Source: Heloderma charlesbogerti (Eukaryota > Chordata > Lepidosauria > Squamata > Helodermatidae). From it: a stretch of 64,000 bases of DNA. Where the stretch lies: contig JANEZZ010000523.1 of assembly GCA_026122225.1 (NCBI GenBank), forward strand, positions 1 through 64,000, given 5' to 3'. Below, piece by piece: positions 44,125 through 56,971 of this stretch. The translations under genes and the position numbers were made by a program. The notes beneath the pieces were generated by a model that saw only the letters and a program-made list of their open reading frames with translations, was not told the origin of the DNA and searched no databases. The stretch's first letter is position 1; every line of letters starts with the position of its first letter.

Positions 44125-44500
44125 CTGATCCCAAGCTGTGCAGAAAGGAAGAACACCACAGCTACAAACTGAGTCCCCACCCCAGTGGAGCTGGCTTTGG
44201 GGTCAGGGCTCACACTTGCACGCGCACATACGCACTCTTGCACATGTACACATACACACACATCCCAGCAATCCTGATACAGATGGCTGTTTCCTCCCTG
44301 CTAGTAGGAGCAGGGAAACAGCGATCTGTATGAGCAGCTCTAGGGGAGAGAAGGGAGAGTACAGGTGGTGGGGAAGTTGACAGTGGTGGCAGCTGCAGTA
44401 AAGGCCTTGGTGGCCACATGTGGCTCTGGGGTCAGAAGTTGTGCACCCCCTGTTAAAGGTGGCTGCGCTTCCTGCGTGTCAGGCACACAGGGTGTGTGGT

Positions 44501-45195
44501 TGTCAAGCCCCTGCTGGAGGATCCTCCCCTGAGGAGGAGTTAGAGCTCCCACAGACAGATAATGCCAAGGAGGCACCCACGTTAGGAGATCCAAGGGAGC
44601 CTGGACCCTCAAGGGAGACCACCGCTAGTCCATCCCTGCAGGAGGAAGGGAATTCCACCTCTGAGGCAGAGGTTGAGCAACCACCTAGCCCCTGAAAGTA
44701 TTGCCTTCTCAAGAGGCAGACCAATAGGCTCCTCTGAGAAGGAGTGCTCAATTACAAAGGAGGACTCCTTGGGAGCAAGGCCCTCCTCCTGAGTAGGACA
44801 TTTGCCAGAGGGCCTATAACACACTGCAGCTGAGCCCTGGATGGGGCTCAGGAAGCTCTGGCTATATAAACCTTCAGTTTTAGCCTAGCCAGAGCTAGAA
44901 CAACATCTTTATCAGCTCCAGTGCTGTGTATGTTGCTTTCCGGACCTGGCCTTGTGATTGACCTATGCTACTGGCCCTTGTACTCCTGTTTGGCTCTGCT
45001 TCTGGACTGTGTATGGTAACTTAATGCTTAACTGTGCTTTGACCTCTGCTTGTATCTGGACCACTCTTGCCTTTGCCTGATCCCATATGGGACTAGAACT
45101 CTTGTGCATGACTATTTGCCTGCTTTATTACCTTGTGTCTTGGATTGCCCCATATTTTGCTCTAATGCTGAGTCTAACTCAGCCATAGCAGGACA
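44501..45195 (+). mobile_element. Candidate solo LTR (about 695 bp)
   Basis: The segment starts TGTCAAGCCCC and ends AGGACA, with flanks GTGGT (44496-44500) and GTGGG (45196-45200) matching at four of five bases. A TATA box, CTATATAAAC, lies at about 44863, as expected of an LTR promoter. Ends and family are uncertain. The acidic open frame at 44420-44695 is probably incidental. Confidence 0.4.
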
Positions 45196-45200
45196 GTGGG

Positions 45201-46701
45201 GGTGGTGCAAGAGAAGGACTGTGTCAGGGGATTGCCCCAGGAGGCGAGGCTGTCTTCTGTGTCTCCTCATTTGACTCAGTGGTTAGGGGGTTGTTCTGTA
45301 TTGAGGGAGGTTTGTGGTTTTGTCCTTTTGTACTTAATGTCATAGTTGCTAGCAGAACACCCAGAAAGACCTGGCAGAGGTCACTTCAGTATCCCCACGT
45401 GGTGCAGCTCCAACCTCTAACTGCTGTTTCCCATGGGGCTGTCAGGCAGCTCCTGTGTGCTGGCCCCTGTGAGCTTCCTGCTCTTTCTTGGGCATGTAGC
45501 TATCTCCCTTGCAAAAGGTTTGCTCTTCACACTTGCACTGGGTGCCCTAATGAGCAGATGTGGGGAGCAACTCCTCCCAAGGTAGGTTTTTTGAAGCCGC
45601 CTGGGAGACCACAGGTTCTCCATGCATGCCTCCTCCTTGCTGTGCTACAGAGATTCCTGGGTCTTCTGCCTGGCCTGACTGTGTCTTCAGGGACTGACTT
45701 CAGGGCATGCTGATGTTTGTGGCAACAGAGCCAGCGGCTTCCTCCTACCCACTGTGCCATGAAGGCCCGCATGGCTGTCAGTTTTTCCCAATTGCCTACT
45801 TTAGATTTTTGAGTGTAGGAAGGATGTGTGCAGGCCGTGCATAGGACGGCCTCATTCTGATATAGGTGCCATCACAACATATTGATTAGTCCCTTCTGTC
45901 CATGGCTTATTTGGGGCACTACTGGCTTGTGGTTTGTGAGTGCCAGGGGAGTTTCCAGGAGTGCTGAGGGAGTGGCTCTCAGTATTGCTCTTGTTTCAGC
46001 AGCTACGGTTGCACATCCGATATCGCATCTGGTTGAGCACAGGATTGTGCTACACCATCATCAGACCTGGCATAGCAGCAACTGAAGCATAGGATTTCCC
46101 TGTCCTACTGCTGCTTGACATCGTTGTTTGGCACCTGATGTTTGCTAGGCGTTTTCAAGGGGATGTGGCCGCTCCCCATACAATATAAAACAGGGATGGG
46201 GAACTTCCAGCCTTATCAGGACCATGGGGTTCCCCCGCCCAGCAACTTCTTCCTCTGGCCCCAACCCCTCTGCTACAGAGGAAAAAGGACTCCTCTCTGA
46301 TCAGCAGCTGATTGAAACCAAGTGCTTAGCACTGAAAAAGGCTTTTTCTCAGGGCTTAACAAGGGAAAGCACTTCTCTCCAACAATCAGCTGCTGATTGG
46401 AGAGAAGAGCTTTCCCCTGTGGGGCAGAGGGGCCATGGCCAGGGCTGGAAGCTTCTGAGCAAGTCAATCTGTGAGTAGACATGCAGAGGTTTGGTATTTG
46501 GGATATCACTGCTGAGTGATATTCAGTCCTACCCACTTTTGAGTAGCTATGCAGAGGCCTTTCCTACTTATTTGTGAGTAGACATGCTGCTCATGCTTAC
46601 TTCTGAGTACACATGGTAACGATACAATGTACATAAGGGAGACAAAAGGGGAGAGGGCAGAGTTCAGATCAGAAGTTGGTCCTGAGGGAAGAGGCTTACC
46701 A
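45201..46701. other. Intronic stretch, no gene recognised
   Basis: Several moderate frames (for example 45279-45713 on the plus strand) look unfamiliar and lack domain motifs. Possibly old transposon DNA. I see nothing I can name. Confidence 0.35.
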
Positions 46702-46835
46702 GCTTTCCGCAACCTGGTGCCCTCCAGATGTTTTGGACTACAGCTCCCAGCATTCTTGGTTATTGGTTATGCTGGCTGAGGCTGATGGGAGTTGAGGTCC
46801 AAAACATCTGGAGGGCACCAGGTTGGGAAAGGCTG
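46702..46835. repeat. Foldback MITE, complete copy
   Basis: The left arm AACCTGGTGCCCTCCAGATG, TTTTGGACTACAGCTCCCA pairs with the right arm TGGGAGTTGAGGTCCAAAAC, ATCTGGAGGGCACCAGGTTG, around a loop with CATTCTTGG. This is a full member of the family also at 2691 and 36915. Confidence 0.85.
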
Positions 46836-48793
46836 AAATAGATTATGAGGATGTTCAAGCACGGAAAGCTGTACAGAAATGGGAAGGAGAGGAACACAGG
46901 GAGTGGAGAGTGGATGAGCTTGTGCAGGAAGTGGGAACAGGAAAGCATTTCATTCAAGTTGAAATTTACTTCCAAGTAACTTATGTTTAGTTTGACTGCC
47001 CTCCGCTTAGACATCATTACTCTGTCCTAATTTCTCCAAAATGGGTCAGCTGTGCCACTGGTGCTTGGCTCTACCCATTACACTTAAGAAGGCAGGTTGT
47101 AATATTTTTGATTAAATTGTGAAATCAGCTGGGTGGAGGGGTGGTGGCAGACATTGAAAGCAAGAGCGAAAGTTTGCAAAGCAAGGAGGTTCCCCACCAC
47201 TCTTGAATGAACAATTGAAGTTACACCCAGGTTCTTTGGTATGCAGATGAAACAAAGACTCCGAATAGAGCAGCATCAGACTTTGCACAGTGTCAGTTAC
47301 AGATGTAGCACGTAACATCCCAACAAGAAATGGAACTTGGGAGGCCTTTGTCATGCTTGGAAAGTGCATTCACAATTTTGCAGTACCATCTTCAGCATTG
47401 TTACTCAGAAATAATAAGTTCCTCTGAATTCAATGGGACTTGCTCTCTAGTGAATGTGGTTAAGGCTACAACTTTGCAGTGCAATCCTCTCCATGTTTAC
47501 TCAGAGGTAAGTGCCTCCTGGTTCAACCTTACTCCCAGCTATTTCTGCTTTGGATTGTAGCCTAAGGAGCTGGCTAGGGCATGCTGGGAGTTGCAGGACC
47601 TTTTTCTGTCTAAATATGCTTTGGATTGCAGGCTATGTCAGTGGAATTTGTTGCTAACCAACGGCTGTAGGACTGACTAGGTGAAATGAGCTAGAGCACC
47701 GTGTGAGTTCTCAAGGCAGCTGGTATTCACCACTTAGAAGCCAGTGTCGCAGATGGCATTAATTAAAACCACTGCTGGGAATCTCCAGAAAAAGTCATAT
47801 GACTGACTGGGCATGGTGACTGAAATGCAGCAGTACTGCCTCACCTCTGCAGGTGATCTCTCCCAAGCAGGATTGGTATGCATTCTGTACACATACAGTG
47901 CCCCCCAAATGCCACTTCCACACAAGAACTAAGAGTACAAAGCACTCATACAGAAATAGATATTGAAAACAGAAGCAGAGGTTCCCCTTATATGTGTAAC
48001 GGCAGTCACATTTTGCCCATGGACAAAGGGCCAAACTAGACACAATGTTAAGTGTGTCTTTGCATTTAACATGCAGGCTTAAAAAAGAGTAAATATTATC
48101 AGCCGGGGGGGGGGGCAGCTGTAATATTCATGATCATAGTAGGTGTGCAGGGGAAGAATTTCATCCTCCCCTGTTGCGGTCCTGGGGAAAATCCCTCTTC
48201 TGAACTGAGTCAGTGCATTGACAGGAAATTCCCAATTTGCATCAATGTGGGATTTCCTCCAAAAGCAAACAACATTGTCTCTGGCCTATATGGACCAATG
48301 GTCTGATTAAGTATCGCCTTCATCTGCTCATATATGTTCTTCACACAAGGGATACCACTAATACTGTATTGCATCATGGCATATGGGCACTGGTTATCCT
48401 GCAATTAGGGATGCAGGAGAAATCTGCAACAGATTCAGATGACTTCAGATTTCTATGAAACTGACCTGCAGACTCTGCAGCGGACTGGCTTTTTCTGAGT
48501 TGCATAGATTCCGCAGACTTGCGGACTTCTTACTTGTGTGTGTGTGTGTGTGGGGGTGGGTGGGGATTTGTAAACTAATGAAATTCTGGTACAAAAGAGT
48601 GGATGACAGAACAAAACACAGATGGAGCAGATTTAACAAAATCCATACCTCCCTACCTACAATGACTTTCAAGATGGTATAGGTTCTGGAGAAATAAAGG
48701 ATCTCACTTACAAAACAGAATGGATGCATGTTCTAACTAAGGAGCAACCAAATAATTAAAACCAGTAGTATGAAATCCAAGGTGATTGAGGCC
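46836..48793. other. Intronic stretch with short dispersed motifs
   Basis: No gene is recognised. Two copies of the dispersed motif (TACTCAGA.GTAAGT with AATTCAATGGGACTT) lie at 47385-47520. A poly-G run lies near 48104-48114. (TG)n lies at 48536-48552. Confidence 0.45.
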
Positions 48794-49329
48794 CAGTATG
48801 TCAGGGTGGAAACTGAGCCGATAGAACCCCAGAGCAGTTCTGATTCTCAGGAGGATCAGCAATCCGTGGGAGAGGAGCCAGCTCATCCTGCACAGGCACA
48901 GCAGCTGGCAGAGATTCCTCCTGCTGGCATTCCTGAGATAGTGACCCTGGCAGTGAGAAAGTGCGGGAGGGGGGCTTGCTAGACGCTCGACGCAGATGCA
49001 GGGAGCGACGAGCGATGGAGGGCGTGGAAAGGAGGCGTAGCGCCCATTTTGCACGCAAGTAACGGCTGCCTCCCATGGACCCAAGGGGAAGTGGGAGGAT
49101 CTCTCCCTAGCCCATAAGTTCAGGATCTTCAAGTGATTCTCCTTCAAATGGGGACCAACTGCCTACCCGGAGCATAGGCTACTCTGCTGTTCCTTGCTTA
49201 GTCACTGGTGATTAGCATCTGAAAGTCATTAAGTTGTAATAGGATTAAAGCCTTAAAAAGAATCCTTTCATCTGTGTCTTGAGTTGGCTATTGGAGTCTA
49301 CTGAAAGAGGCCGCTAGGGCACTCCTGAC

Positions 49330-49900
49330 TAGGGATGCACGAAAGTCACTTACCTGGTCTCGCAGCTTGCTTTGCTGCTCCCCCCGAAGTTCAGGCTGGG
49401 GGGGGAGGCTTCCCTCCTCACCCAGCCGAAATTCAGGCCGGGGGGGAGGCTTCCCACCTCGCCCAGCCGAAATTCAGGCCGGGGGGGAGGCTTCCCACCT
49501 CGCCTGGCCGAAATTCAGGCCGGGGAGAAGCGCCCCGTCTCCCCGGCTGCGAACTTCAAAAGAAAAAAAAAATGCCCCTGTGATAGGCTACGTGATGATT
49601 GACGTGATGATTAGACTTTGCAAATCTAGCCGTGATAGGCTACGTTAATCGTTACGTAGCCTATCACAGGGGCGTTTTTTTTTACTTTTCTTGTAATGGC
49701 AGCGGTGGCAGCCGGTCGAAAGACCGGCTGCTGCCCCTGCCCCTGACGAAGAACCGCCGAACTGCCGCCGGGAGGGACATTCGTGAAAGGTAAGTCCCAT
49801 CCCGGGGGGGGGGGATTTCTCCCCGAACAACCTTCAGAGGACCGAATGCGTTGGCACTCGGCCCCCCGAAGTTTCGGGGAGAAATTCTCCCCCATCCCTA
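49330..49900. mobile_element. hAT-type non-autonomous element inside the LTR (571 bp)
   Basis: The termini TAGGGATG and CATCCCTA are inverted. CCTGAC flanks both sides, although an exact 8-bp duplication is not visible. The core contains the inverted words GTGATAGGCTACGT and ACGTAGCCTATCAC, shared with the element at 58828. A tandem repeat lies at its left end. Confidence 0.75.
49386..49535. repeat. Tandem repeat, 41-42 bp unit
   Basis: GAAATTCAGGCCGGGGGGGA-type units start at 49386, 49428, 49469 and 49510, each containing GGCTTCCCACCTCGCC. About 3.5 copies. Confidence 0.9.
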
Positions 49901-49913
49901 CCCTGACACAGTA

Positions 49914-52144
49914 CAAGAGTACTTGGCATAATAATTAATCTCGTTTCAGTGAGGGCTTTATGGAAGAACACAATTTTCCTAAGGCTGCAGTCTTATTCCC
50001 TGGGAGTAAGTCCTACTGAACTCAAAGGGATTTGATTCTGAGTAGACATGCACTATAAATGTTATTTTAGCAGAAATGAAAATTCAGGTATAAATGCATA
50101 CTTGCAGTTTCTTATACCAACAACTAAAGCAGAATGTAAATGTAAGAAGAAATTATGTTGATTTTTAGATGTGATTGCAATCACTAACAACTGGGGCTGG
50201 GGTGGGGGTGAGGAGTCTTGTATGTAGTTTAGATCTAAAAAAGAAACAAGTCCTGATTCTGGAAATTATTCCAGATGAGTTAATCCCTACTTTCTATTTT
50301 CTGCTGTTGCACCTGCTTAAAATGAAATCCCGTATCTAAAAATTGTAGAGCTATTTAAAGTTGTAGAAGATCTCTACAACTTTGAAATGTTCATACGCTA
50401 CAACTTTAATAACACCTCTATCAGCCATTTAAAGAACCTTTTGTATGGCCAAATTGGTTACAACAGATTTTTAGTAGCAGCATTGCAGGGCCAACCCAAG
50501 TCATTTTGCTGCCTGAGACGGAACAGCAAATGTCCCACTTCCCAGCCAAATTGCATAATACTTACGTCCTGTCAGGGTATTTTGGCACTTGAGGTAGAAC
50601 ATCCCACTAGCACCTTTCCCCATCCCTGGCAGTAAAAATATAATAAATTAAATAACTTATAACTAACCATTTGCTGCCCTTGCATGACATCCCAAATCAG
50701 CTGCCTGATGCAGCTGCCACATTCTGCCTAATGGCAGGGCTCTGCAGCTTTGGTCAGGATTGAATGGACCACATATTGGAGTCTCAAGGCCTGCATACTG
50801 TATTTTGCCCATCCTCACCGGACACAGTAAGCATCACATATATACTATTAAAGAAAGAAATCTTTTTCTGATGGTTCCAAAGCAAACAATCCAGGATACA
50901 TGTGAAAAAGAATCACAAAACATGCCTTTGATGTTTTATTCCTTATTTTTTGGTTGGCTGTAAAATGTATTCTGAGCATGAACTACACCCCATCTAATCA
51001 TACTAGACACCAACCCACTCTGCAACATTTGCAACATCTTGTGGCATGTGGGACGGCTTTTAGTGAAGTGAGAAGTCCTGGGTCTCACAGTCTGTCTGTT
51101 CAGCTGTGACATGTCCCTGTTTTAATGACATATCTCAAAGAGAGAAAGAAAGGAGATTCCATTCATTTCTCTGCAAGGCATTTCAACATGCCATGGAGTA
51201 CTGCAATTCTGTGCATGACAAACTTACAAATGAAACCCTTTCATCTATGTTTTCCTGGCTGTGTTTCAGAGGCATTGAACAACACAGGGGAGAATGTCTG
51301 TAGCACGATAACAGTTCACATTACTGAATAAGAGGTTCTGAATTCTTTGGTTGTCAGCTCCAGTGAAATCAATGCAATAAGTATTTTCAGATTTGACCCT
51401 AAAGGCAGGTGCACTGCAATCCTTTAATCCAGGAGAAGACTTATTAATGTCTGTAGGTCTACTCAAGTATTTCCAACTGCAGGTAAGCTTACTAGAGAAC
51501 TGCCATGTAAGAAATCTTGACAGCTTTTTCCCCGGGAATAAATGTACACCTGTCACTTCTGAGATATACAGCTGTATAGAAAATGAGCTTAACCTGCTTA
51601 GCTTGCTTTTAATTCAGTGAAAAAAGTCCCATTGGTTTTAGCTGACACTGAATCAGGTCCACGATGGATGTCATGAATTAACCAGTGACAGCATTCCTTT
51701 GGGGAGCATTCATTACAAGTTCATATGCTGCTGCTAAGTGCAGGTGTTAACATCTATATTGATCTTGCAGTTAGATAAAACCACATACAGGGAACTGCTA
51801 GCCTCTCCCCCTGCTGTATTTATTATATGGGAGCATCTGGGCCAACGTGAATCATTCATCCCAAGTGTATTTCCAGAGTAATCTGGTTTTCCCAAATGCT
51901 CGCTATTCAATCTTCAGTAGATTTTATAGGTTAAGAAAATGTATCCTAAGCAGGTGCAAAGCCAGCCATTTTGTGGTGAGGAGGCCTGGGCTGAGAGTGC
52001 GCCAGGTAGGTGTGTTTCAGCTGGGGCGGCGGGGTGGGGAATCACTTTAGAACACCTAGAACTACATAAAGGTAACTAGATTTTAACTTATTATGATAGC
52101 ATACATTTGAGTTGTACGATGTCTACAAATAAATGCTTAAGGTT
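49914..52144. other. Intronic stretch, no gene recognised
   Basis: Mostly unique DNA with two copies of the dispersed GTAAGTCCTACTGAACTCAA-type motif (about 49980-50050 and 51391-51480). No exon or known large repeat. Confidence 0.4.
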
Positions 52145-52330
52145 GTATCCAACTGTGTCTGTTTGCCAGTAGAAAGGACGCCGCTGGTGGAGAAGGTTCC
52201 CCTCCTGCAGCCCCACCCATGTTCTCCAGAAGGCTGGGGCACCCTCCAGATCAGATTTGGGGGCATGGGGTGCAGGGGGGAGGAGAGGAAGAGGAGTCCA
52301 GTTGCACTAGTGGAAGTCCATTTATGCAAT
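52145..52330. repeat. GC-rich foldback repeat with GTATCCAAC end
   Basis: Starts GTATCCAAC. The GGTTCCCCTCCTGCAGCCCC arm faces GGGGTGCAGGGGGGAGGAG. Similar to 34278-34462. The right end is unclear. Confidence 0.45.
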
Positions 52331-52424
52331 GTCGGCTCTCACCCTCGGTGCCTATCTGTTACCAGGCGCCTTTGCTCCCATCGGCCAGAACACTGAAATG
52401 TGGGAGCACTTATGTAGGAGTTAC

Positions 52425-52510
52425 ATGGGGAGCTGCCTTATACACGTCAGATCATTGGTTCATCTAGCTCAGCATTGTCTCCCATGACTGGCAGCGGCTC
52501 TCTCCCAGTC
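52425..52510 (-). mobile_element. tRNA-derived SINE with CR1-like 3' end, partial
   Basis: GGGAGCTGCCTTATACACGT, CAGATCATTGGTTCATCTAG and CTGGCAGCGGCTCTC match the left (3') half of the SINE at 33650. A fragment of the tRNA-like part (CCTGCATGCAAAGCAATGAGC) lies at about 52770-52800, past the inserted repeat. Confidence 0.65.
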
Positions 52511-52526
52511 CTATTGAGCCCCGGAC

Positions 52527-52768
52527 CTGTGGAAGCGAGTGGCTCTGATGCCAGTGGGGCAATGGACCTACTCCAGGTTGTTTTAGTCAGAACTCTAAAC
52601 AAAGAACTCCTGTATTTATTATGTTCTTAATTACATTTTTATGCTGCCCAATAGCCGAAGCTCTCTGGGTAGTTTACAATAATTATACATCAGAGTTCTG
52701 ACTGAATCCCAGAGAGGATTTACTCCTGCTGCCCTGACATTGGAGCCACCACTTCCCACTGCCCAGGA
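52527..52768. repeat. Foldback element (43908 family) interrupted by an L2 tail
   Basis: The left arm GTGGCTCTGATGCCAGTGG..TCAGAACTCTAAAC and right arm CAGAGTTCTGACTGAATCCC..GGAGCCACCAC are complementary. Between them, about 52612-52680, sits an L2 3' end in minus orientation (TTTTTATGCTGCCCAATAGC, GAAGCTCTCTGGGTAG). Confidence 0.7.
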
Positions 52769-52849
52769 TCTCCTGCATGCAAAGCAATGAGCAATAGCCC
52801 TTCCTTTACTGAGCAACTGGTGGAATACTGCCTGCACACACGCTTTGCC

Positions 52850-54104
52850 TTATGTCTCAACAAATAAGAAGGGTAGAGACTCACTTTCAAAGGAACACTG
52901 AAACTTCCGTGAAGGGGGCTAGACCCACACAAGCCTTCCTGTGCCTACAGCACTACTCATATGAGAACAATCCAGTTGGTAGACATAAAAGAGTTTCTCA
53001 TGGGGAAAGTGTACATTTAAGAAGCAGACACATAATGCTACCTGGCTCCTCTTATTTTGTTTTTCTAGTCCAGCTTTCCTTTCATAAAACATCCACGGTG
53101 TTCTCTGTGTTATACTCTGACATCACATTGCCTAAACCAACCCCCCCCTTTTTAGACCCATGGGCACATTTTGGGGTTCGAGAAACTGTTGTGGGCAGCA
53201 CCACAAAATGCCTCATCATTGGATAGCTGCGTCGGCATGGCTGCTTTGTTGCATCTATGGAGCTTTGGCTGTGTCTATTGTCACCATATGTGCCCCCTCT
53301 GCCAAGGGGAACATGTCCCTCTGTCATCTTTCCATCCCAAATAACTATGGGGATCACATAAATGCCACAATTATAGACTTCATTCATTCCTGTTACAGCA
53401 CAGGTCAGTCAAATCAGTAGCTGCAAGACCAGGATCTCCTTGTGGTTCCTGTAGTAAGTAGTTCCAGAATAAGGCACAGAGTTAATCAATAACAGCAAGT
53501 ATATGCAGGGTCCTGAATACAAGGTCACAGCATGAGGTTAGTAGCTGCAGGACTGGGATGGATGCTCTCAGGGCAATGCTGGTGAGTATCTGTTGGAGCA
53601 GGCTGAAGGTCCGCAGCACAAGTAGCTGCGAGTTGGAGTGCATAACCCCAGAGCAGTAGTTGTAGACTCTGAGGAACTGCTTACCTACTGCTGCTTGAGG
53701 TTGATGAGTAGTTGCAGAGTCATGATGGCCTGTTCCTGAGCTTGCTGGGGAATTAAGCCAGTCTTTTCTCATCCACCAGTTCTTGTAGGCTGCTGACTGC
53801 ACAGGCAGGTCTTTTTGGGGGTTGCTAGCAGACCTTCCTCTGCTTTAGGTGCCTGGTTTTCAAGGAACCCCAGCTGCTCTTCTCCCCTTGCTCTCCCCCC
53901 TTTACCTTCCAGTCTTTGTTACTTCTAGTTGCTCCTTTCAATCACTCTTCCTGAGCCTCTTTACTCCAGCTCCTTCTTTACTTTTTCCTTAAGGCTTTTA
54001 TCCTGTGCATCTGTCTCACCTCTTTCCTCCTCCCTCAGAGTCCTGGATCTATTTAAAGAGCCCCTGTCCTGATTCCTTTTTCTTCCATTTAGCCAGCCCT
54101 AATG
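52850..54104. other. Intronic stretch, no recognised element
   Basis: Plus-strand frames at 52852-53226 and 53160-53420 contain no motif I know. The pyrimidine-rich 53820-54090 segment may be old LTR DNA, but I see no supporting ends. Confidence 0.35.
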
Positions 54105-54111
54105 GTACCTG

Positions 54112-56971
54112 AAAAAGAAAATCCAGTGCTGTTAAGAACAATATTGTTTAGGAACCTGGAATGTCAGATCAATGAATGAAGGTAAGCTGGAGGTGGTCAA
54201 ACATGAGATGGCAAGATTGAACATCAACATCTTGGGAATCAGCGAACTAAAATGGACAAGCATGGGTGAATTTAATTCAGGTGACCATCATATCTACTAC
54301 TGTGGGCAAGAATCCCTTAGAAGAAATGGAGTAGCACTCATAGTCAACAAAAGGGTGGGAAAAGCAGTACTGGGGTACAATCTCAAAAACGATAGAATGA
54401 TCTCAGAACGAATCCAAGGCAAACCATTCAACATCACAGTAATTCAAGTCTGTGCCCCAACCACTGAGGCCAAAGAAGCTGAGGTTGATCGGTTCTGTGA
54501 AGACCTAGAAGACCTTCTAGAACTAACACCAAAAAAAGATGTCCTTTTCATCATAGGGGATTGGAATGCTAAAGCAGGAAGTTAAGAAATCACCGGGATA
54601 ACAGGCAGGCATGGCCTTGGTGTACAAAATGAAGCAGGACAAAAGCTAATAGAGTTTTGCCAAGAGAACACGCTGATCATAGCAAACACTCTTTTTCAAC
54701 AGCATAAGAGGTGACTCTACACATGGACATCACCAGATGGTCAATATCGAAATCAGATTGATGATGCCCTTTGCAGCCAAAGATGGAGAAGCTCTATACA
54801 GTCAGTCAAAACAAGACCTGGAGCTGACTGTGGCTCAGATCATGAGCTTCTGGTTGCAAAATTTTGGCTTAAATTGAAGAACATAGGGAAACCACTAAAC
54901 CATTCAGGTATGACCTAAATCATATCCCTTATGAATATACAGTGGAGGTGAGGAATAGATTTCAGGGATTAGACCTGATAGACAGAGTGCCTGAGGAACT
55001 ATGGATGGAGGTCCATAACATTGTTCAGGAGGCAGCAACTCAATCCATCCCAAAGGAAAAGAAATGCAAGAAAGCCAAGTGGCTGTCTGAGGAGGCTTTA
55101 CAAGCAGCTGAGGAAAGAAGGGAAGCGAAAAGCAAGGGAGAAAGGGAAAGATATATCCAACTGAATGCAGAGTTCCAGAGAATAGCAGGGAGAGACAAGA
55201 AGGCCTTCTTAAATGAACAATGCAAAGAAATCGAGGAAAACAATAGAATGGGAAAGACTAGAGATCTCTTCAAGAAAATCGGAGACCTAAAGGGAACGTT
55301 TTGTGCAAAGACGGGCATGATGAAGGACAAAGAAGGGAGGGACCTAAAAGAAGCAGATGAGATTAAGAAGAGGTGGAAAGAATACACAGAACTATACAGG
55401 AAAGATCTGAATGTCCCTGATAGCCATGATAGTGTGGTCACTGAACTTGAGCCAGACATCCTAGAGAGTGAAGTCAAGTGGGCTTAGGAAGCATCACTAA
55501 CACAACAAAGCTAGCGGAGATGACAGTATTCCAGCTGAGCTATTTAAAATCCTAAAAGATGATGCTGTTAAAGTGCTGCACTCAATATGCCAACAAATTT
55601 GGAGCACTCAACAGTGGCCACAAGACTGGAAAAGGTCAGTTTACATTCCAATTCCAAAGAAGGGCAATGCCAAAGAGTGTTCAAACTACTGTACAAATGC
55701 ACTCCTTTCACATGCCAGCAAGGTTATGCTCAAAATCCTACAAGCTAGGCTTCAGCAGTATGTGAACCGAGAACTACCGGAAGTACAAGCTGGGTTTTGA
55801 AGAGGCAGAGGAACTAGAGATCAAATCGCCAGCATTCGCTGGATCATGGAGAAAGCAAGAGAATTCCAGAAAAATGTCTATTTCTGCTTCATTGACTACG
55901 CTAAAGCCTTTGCTTGTGTGGATCACAACAAACTATGGCAAATTCTGAAAGAGATGGGAGTACCAGACCACCTTACCTGTCTCCTGAGAAACCTGTACGA
56001 GGGACAAGAAGCAACAGTAAGAACCAGACATGGAACAACCGATTGGTTCAAAATTGGGAAAGGAGTACGACAAGGCTGTATATTGTCGCCCTGCTTATTT
56101 AACTTATATGCAGAGTACATCATGAGAAACGCCAGGTTGGAGGAATCACAGGTCGGAATTAAGATTGCCGGGGAATTATCAACAAGCTCAGATATGCAGA
56201 CGATACCACCCTAATGGCAGAAAGTGAAGAGGATCTAAAGAGCCTCTTGTTGAGGGTGAAAGAGGAGAGTGCAAAAGCTGGTTTGAAACTCAACATTAAA
56301 AGCACAAAGATCATGGCATCTGGCCCCATCACTTCCTGGCATATAGAAGGGGAAGACATGGCAGCAGTGACAGATCTTATTTTCTTGGCCTCCAACATCA
56401 CCGCAGACAGTGACTGCAGCCATGAAATTAAAAGATGCTTGCTCCTTGGGAGGAAAGCTATGGCAAACCTAGACAGCATAGTAAGAAGCAGAGACATCAC
56501 CTTGCTGACAAAGGTCCGTCTAATCAAAGCTATGGTTTTCCCAGTAGTAACGTATGGCTGTGAGAGCTGGACTATAAGGAAGGCTGAGCACCGAAGAATT
56601 GATGCTTTCGAACTGTGGTGCTGGAGAAGACTCTTACGAGTCCCCTGGACTGCAAGGAGGTCAAATCAGTCCATCCTAAAGGAAATCAACCCTGAGTGCT
56701 CATTGGAAGGACAGATACTGAAGCTGAAGCTCAAATACTTTGGCCACCTAATGCGAAGAGAAAACTCTCTGGAAAAGACCCTGATGCTGGGAAAGATTGA
56801 AGGCAAAAGGAGAAGGGGATGAGATGGCTAGATAGCATCACCGATGCAATGAATATGAACTTGAGCACACCCCTGGAGAGAGCGGAGGACAGGAAGGCCT
56901 GGCATACTATGGTCCATGTGGTCATGAAGAGTCGGACACAACTTAACGACTGAACAACAACAACAACAACT
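54112..56971 (+). mobile_element. BovB (RTE) LINE copy E, 5'-truncated, decayed
   Basis: The copy begins in the region just before GTWNVRSMN and runs to the standard tail (CGACTGAACAACAACAACAACAAC). GTACCTG flanks it at 54105-54111 and 56972-56978, a clean target duplication. The ORF has several lesions: a stop after NAKAGS (54583), a stop after the QQHKR segment (near 54712), a frameshift near 54890, a lost codon in EEL, a frameshift at 55485, a stop at 55798 (GF followed by TGA), a frameshift near 56170 (IAGE), and a truncation of the C terminus near 56820. Recognisable pieces include FIDYAKAFA (last D lost) and GVRQGCILSPCLF. An inactive copy. Confidence 0.92.

Larger units (their letters stand above)
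48799..49908 (+). mobile_element. Solo LTR with perfect 5-bp target duplication, interrupted
   Basis: The element begins TGTCAGGG and ends CCCTGACA. CAGTA flanks it on both sides (48794-48798 and 49909-49913). Excluding the hAT insertion at 49330-49900, the LTR is about 540 bp. The 3' part contains ATTAAAGCC and a T-rich stretch suited to polyadenylation. No gag-pol sequence adjoins, so it is a solo LTR left by recombination. Gypsy- or ERV-type origin cannot be decided here. Confidence 0.85.

Noticed and set aside
44420..44695. 91-residue acidic, Pro/Glu-rich plus-strand frame
   Set aside because: It overlaps the start of a candidate LTR and has no conserved motif. Composition alone is not evidence of a gene.
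45880..46190. Faint resemblance to tyrosine-recombinase retroelement or SGNH sequence (GHYWLVV region)
   Set aside because: Only a few residues match and the frame is broken. Too weak to report as a feature.
53041..53420. Possible next GRM1 exon or another gene in the 52.8-53.4 kb frames
   Set aside because: The translations lack the conserved GRM1 exon sequence and have no flanking acceptor and donor pair of note.
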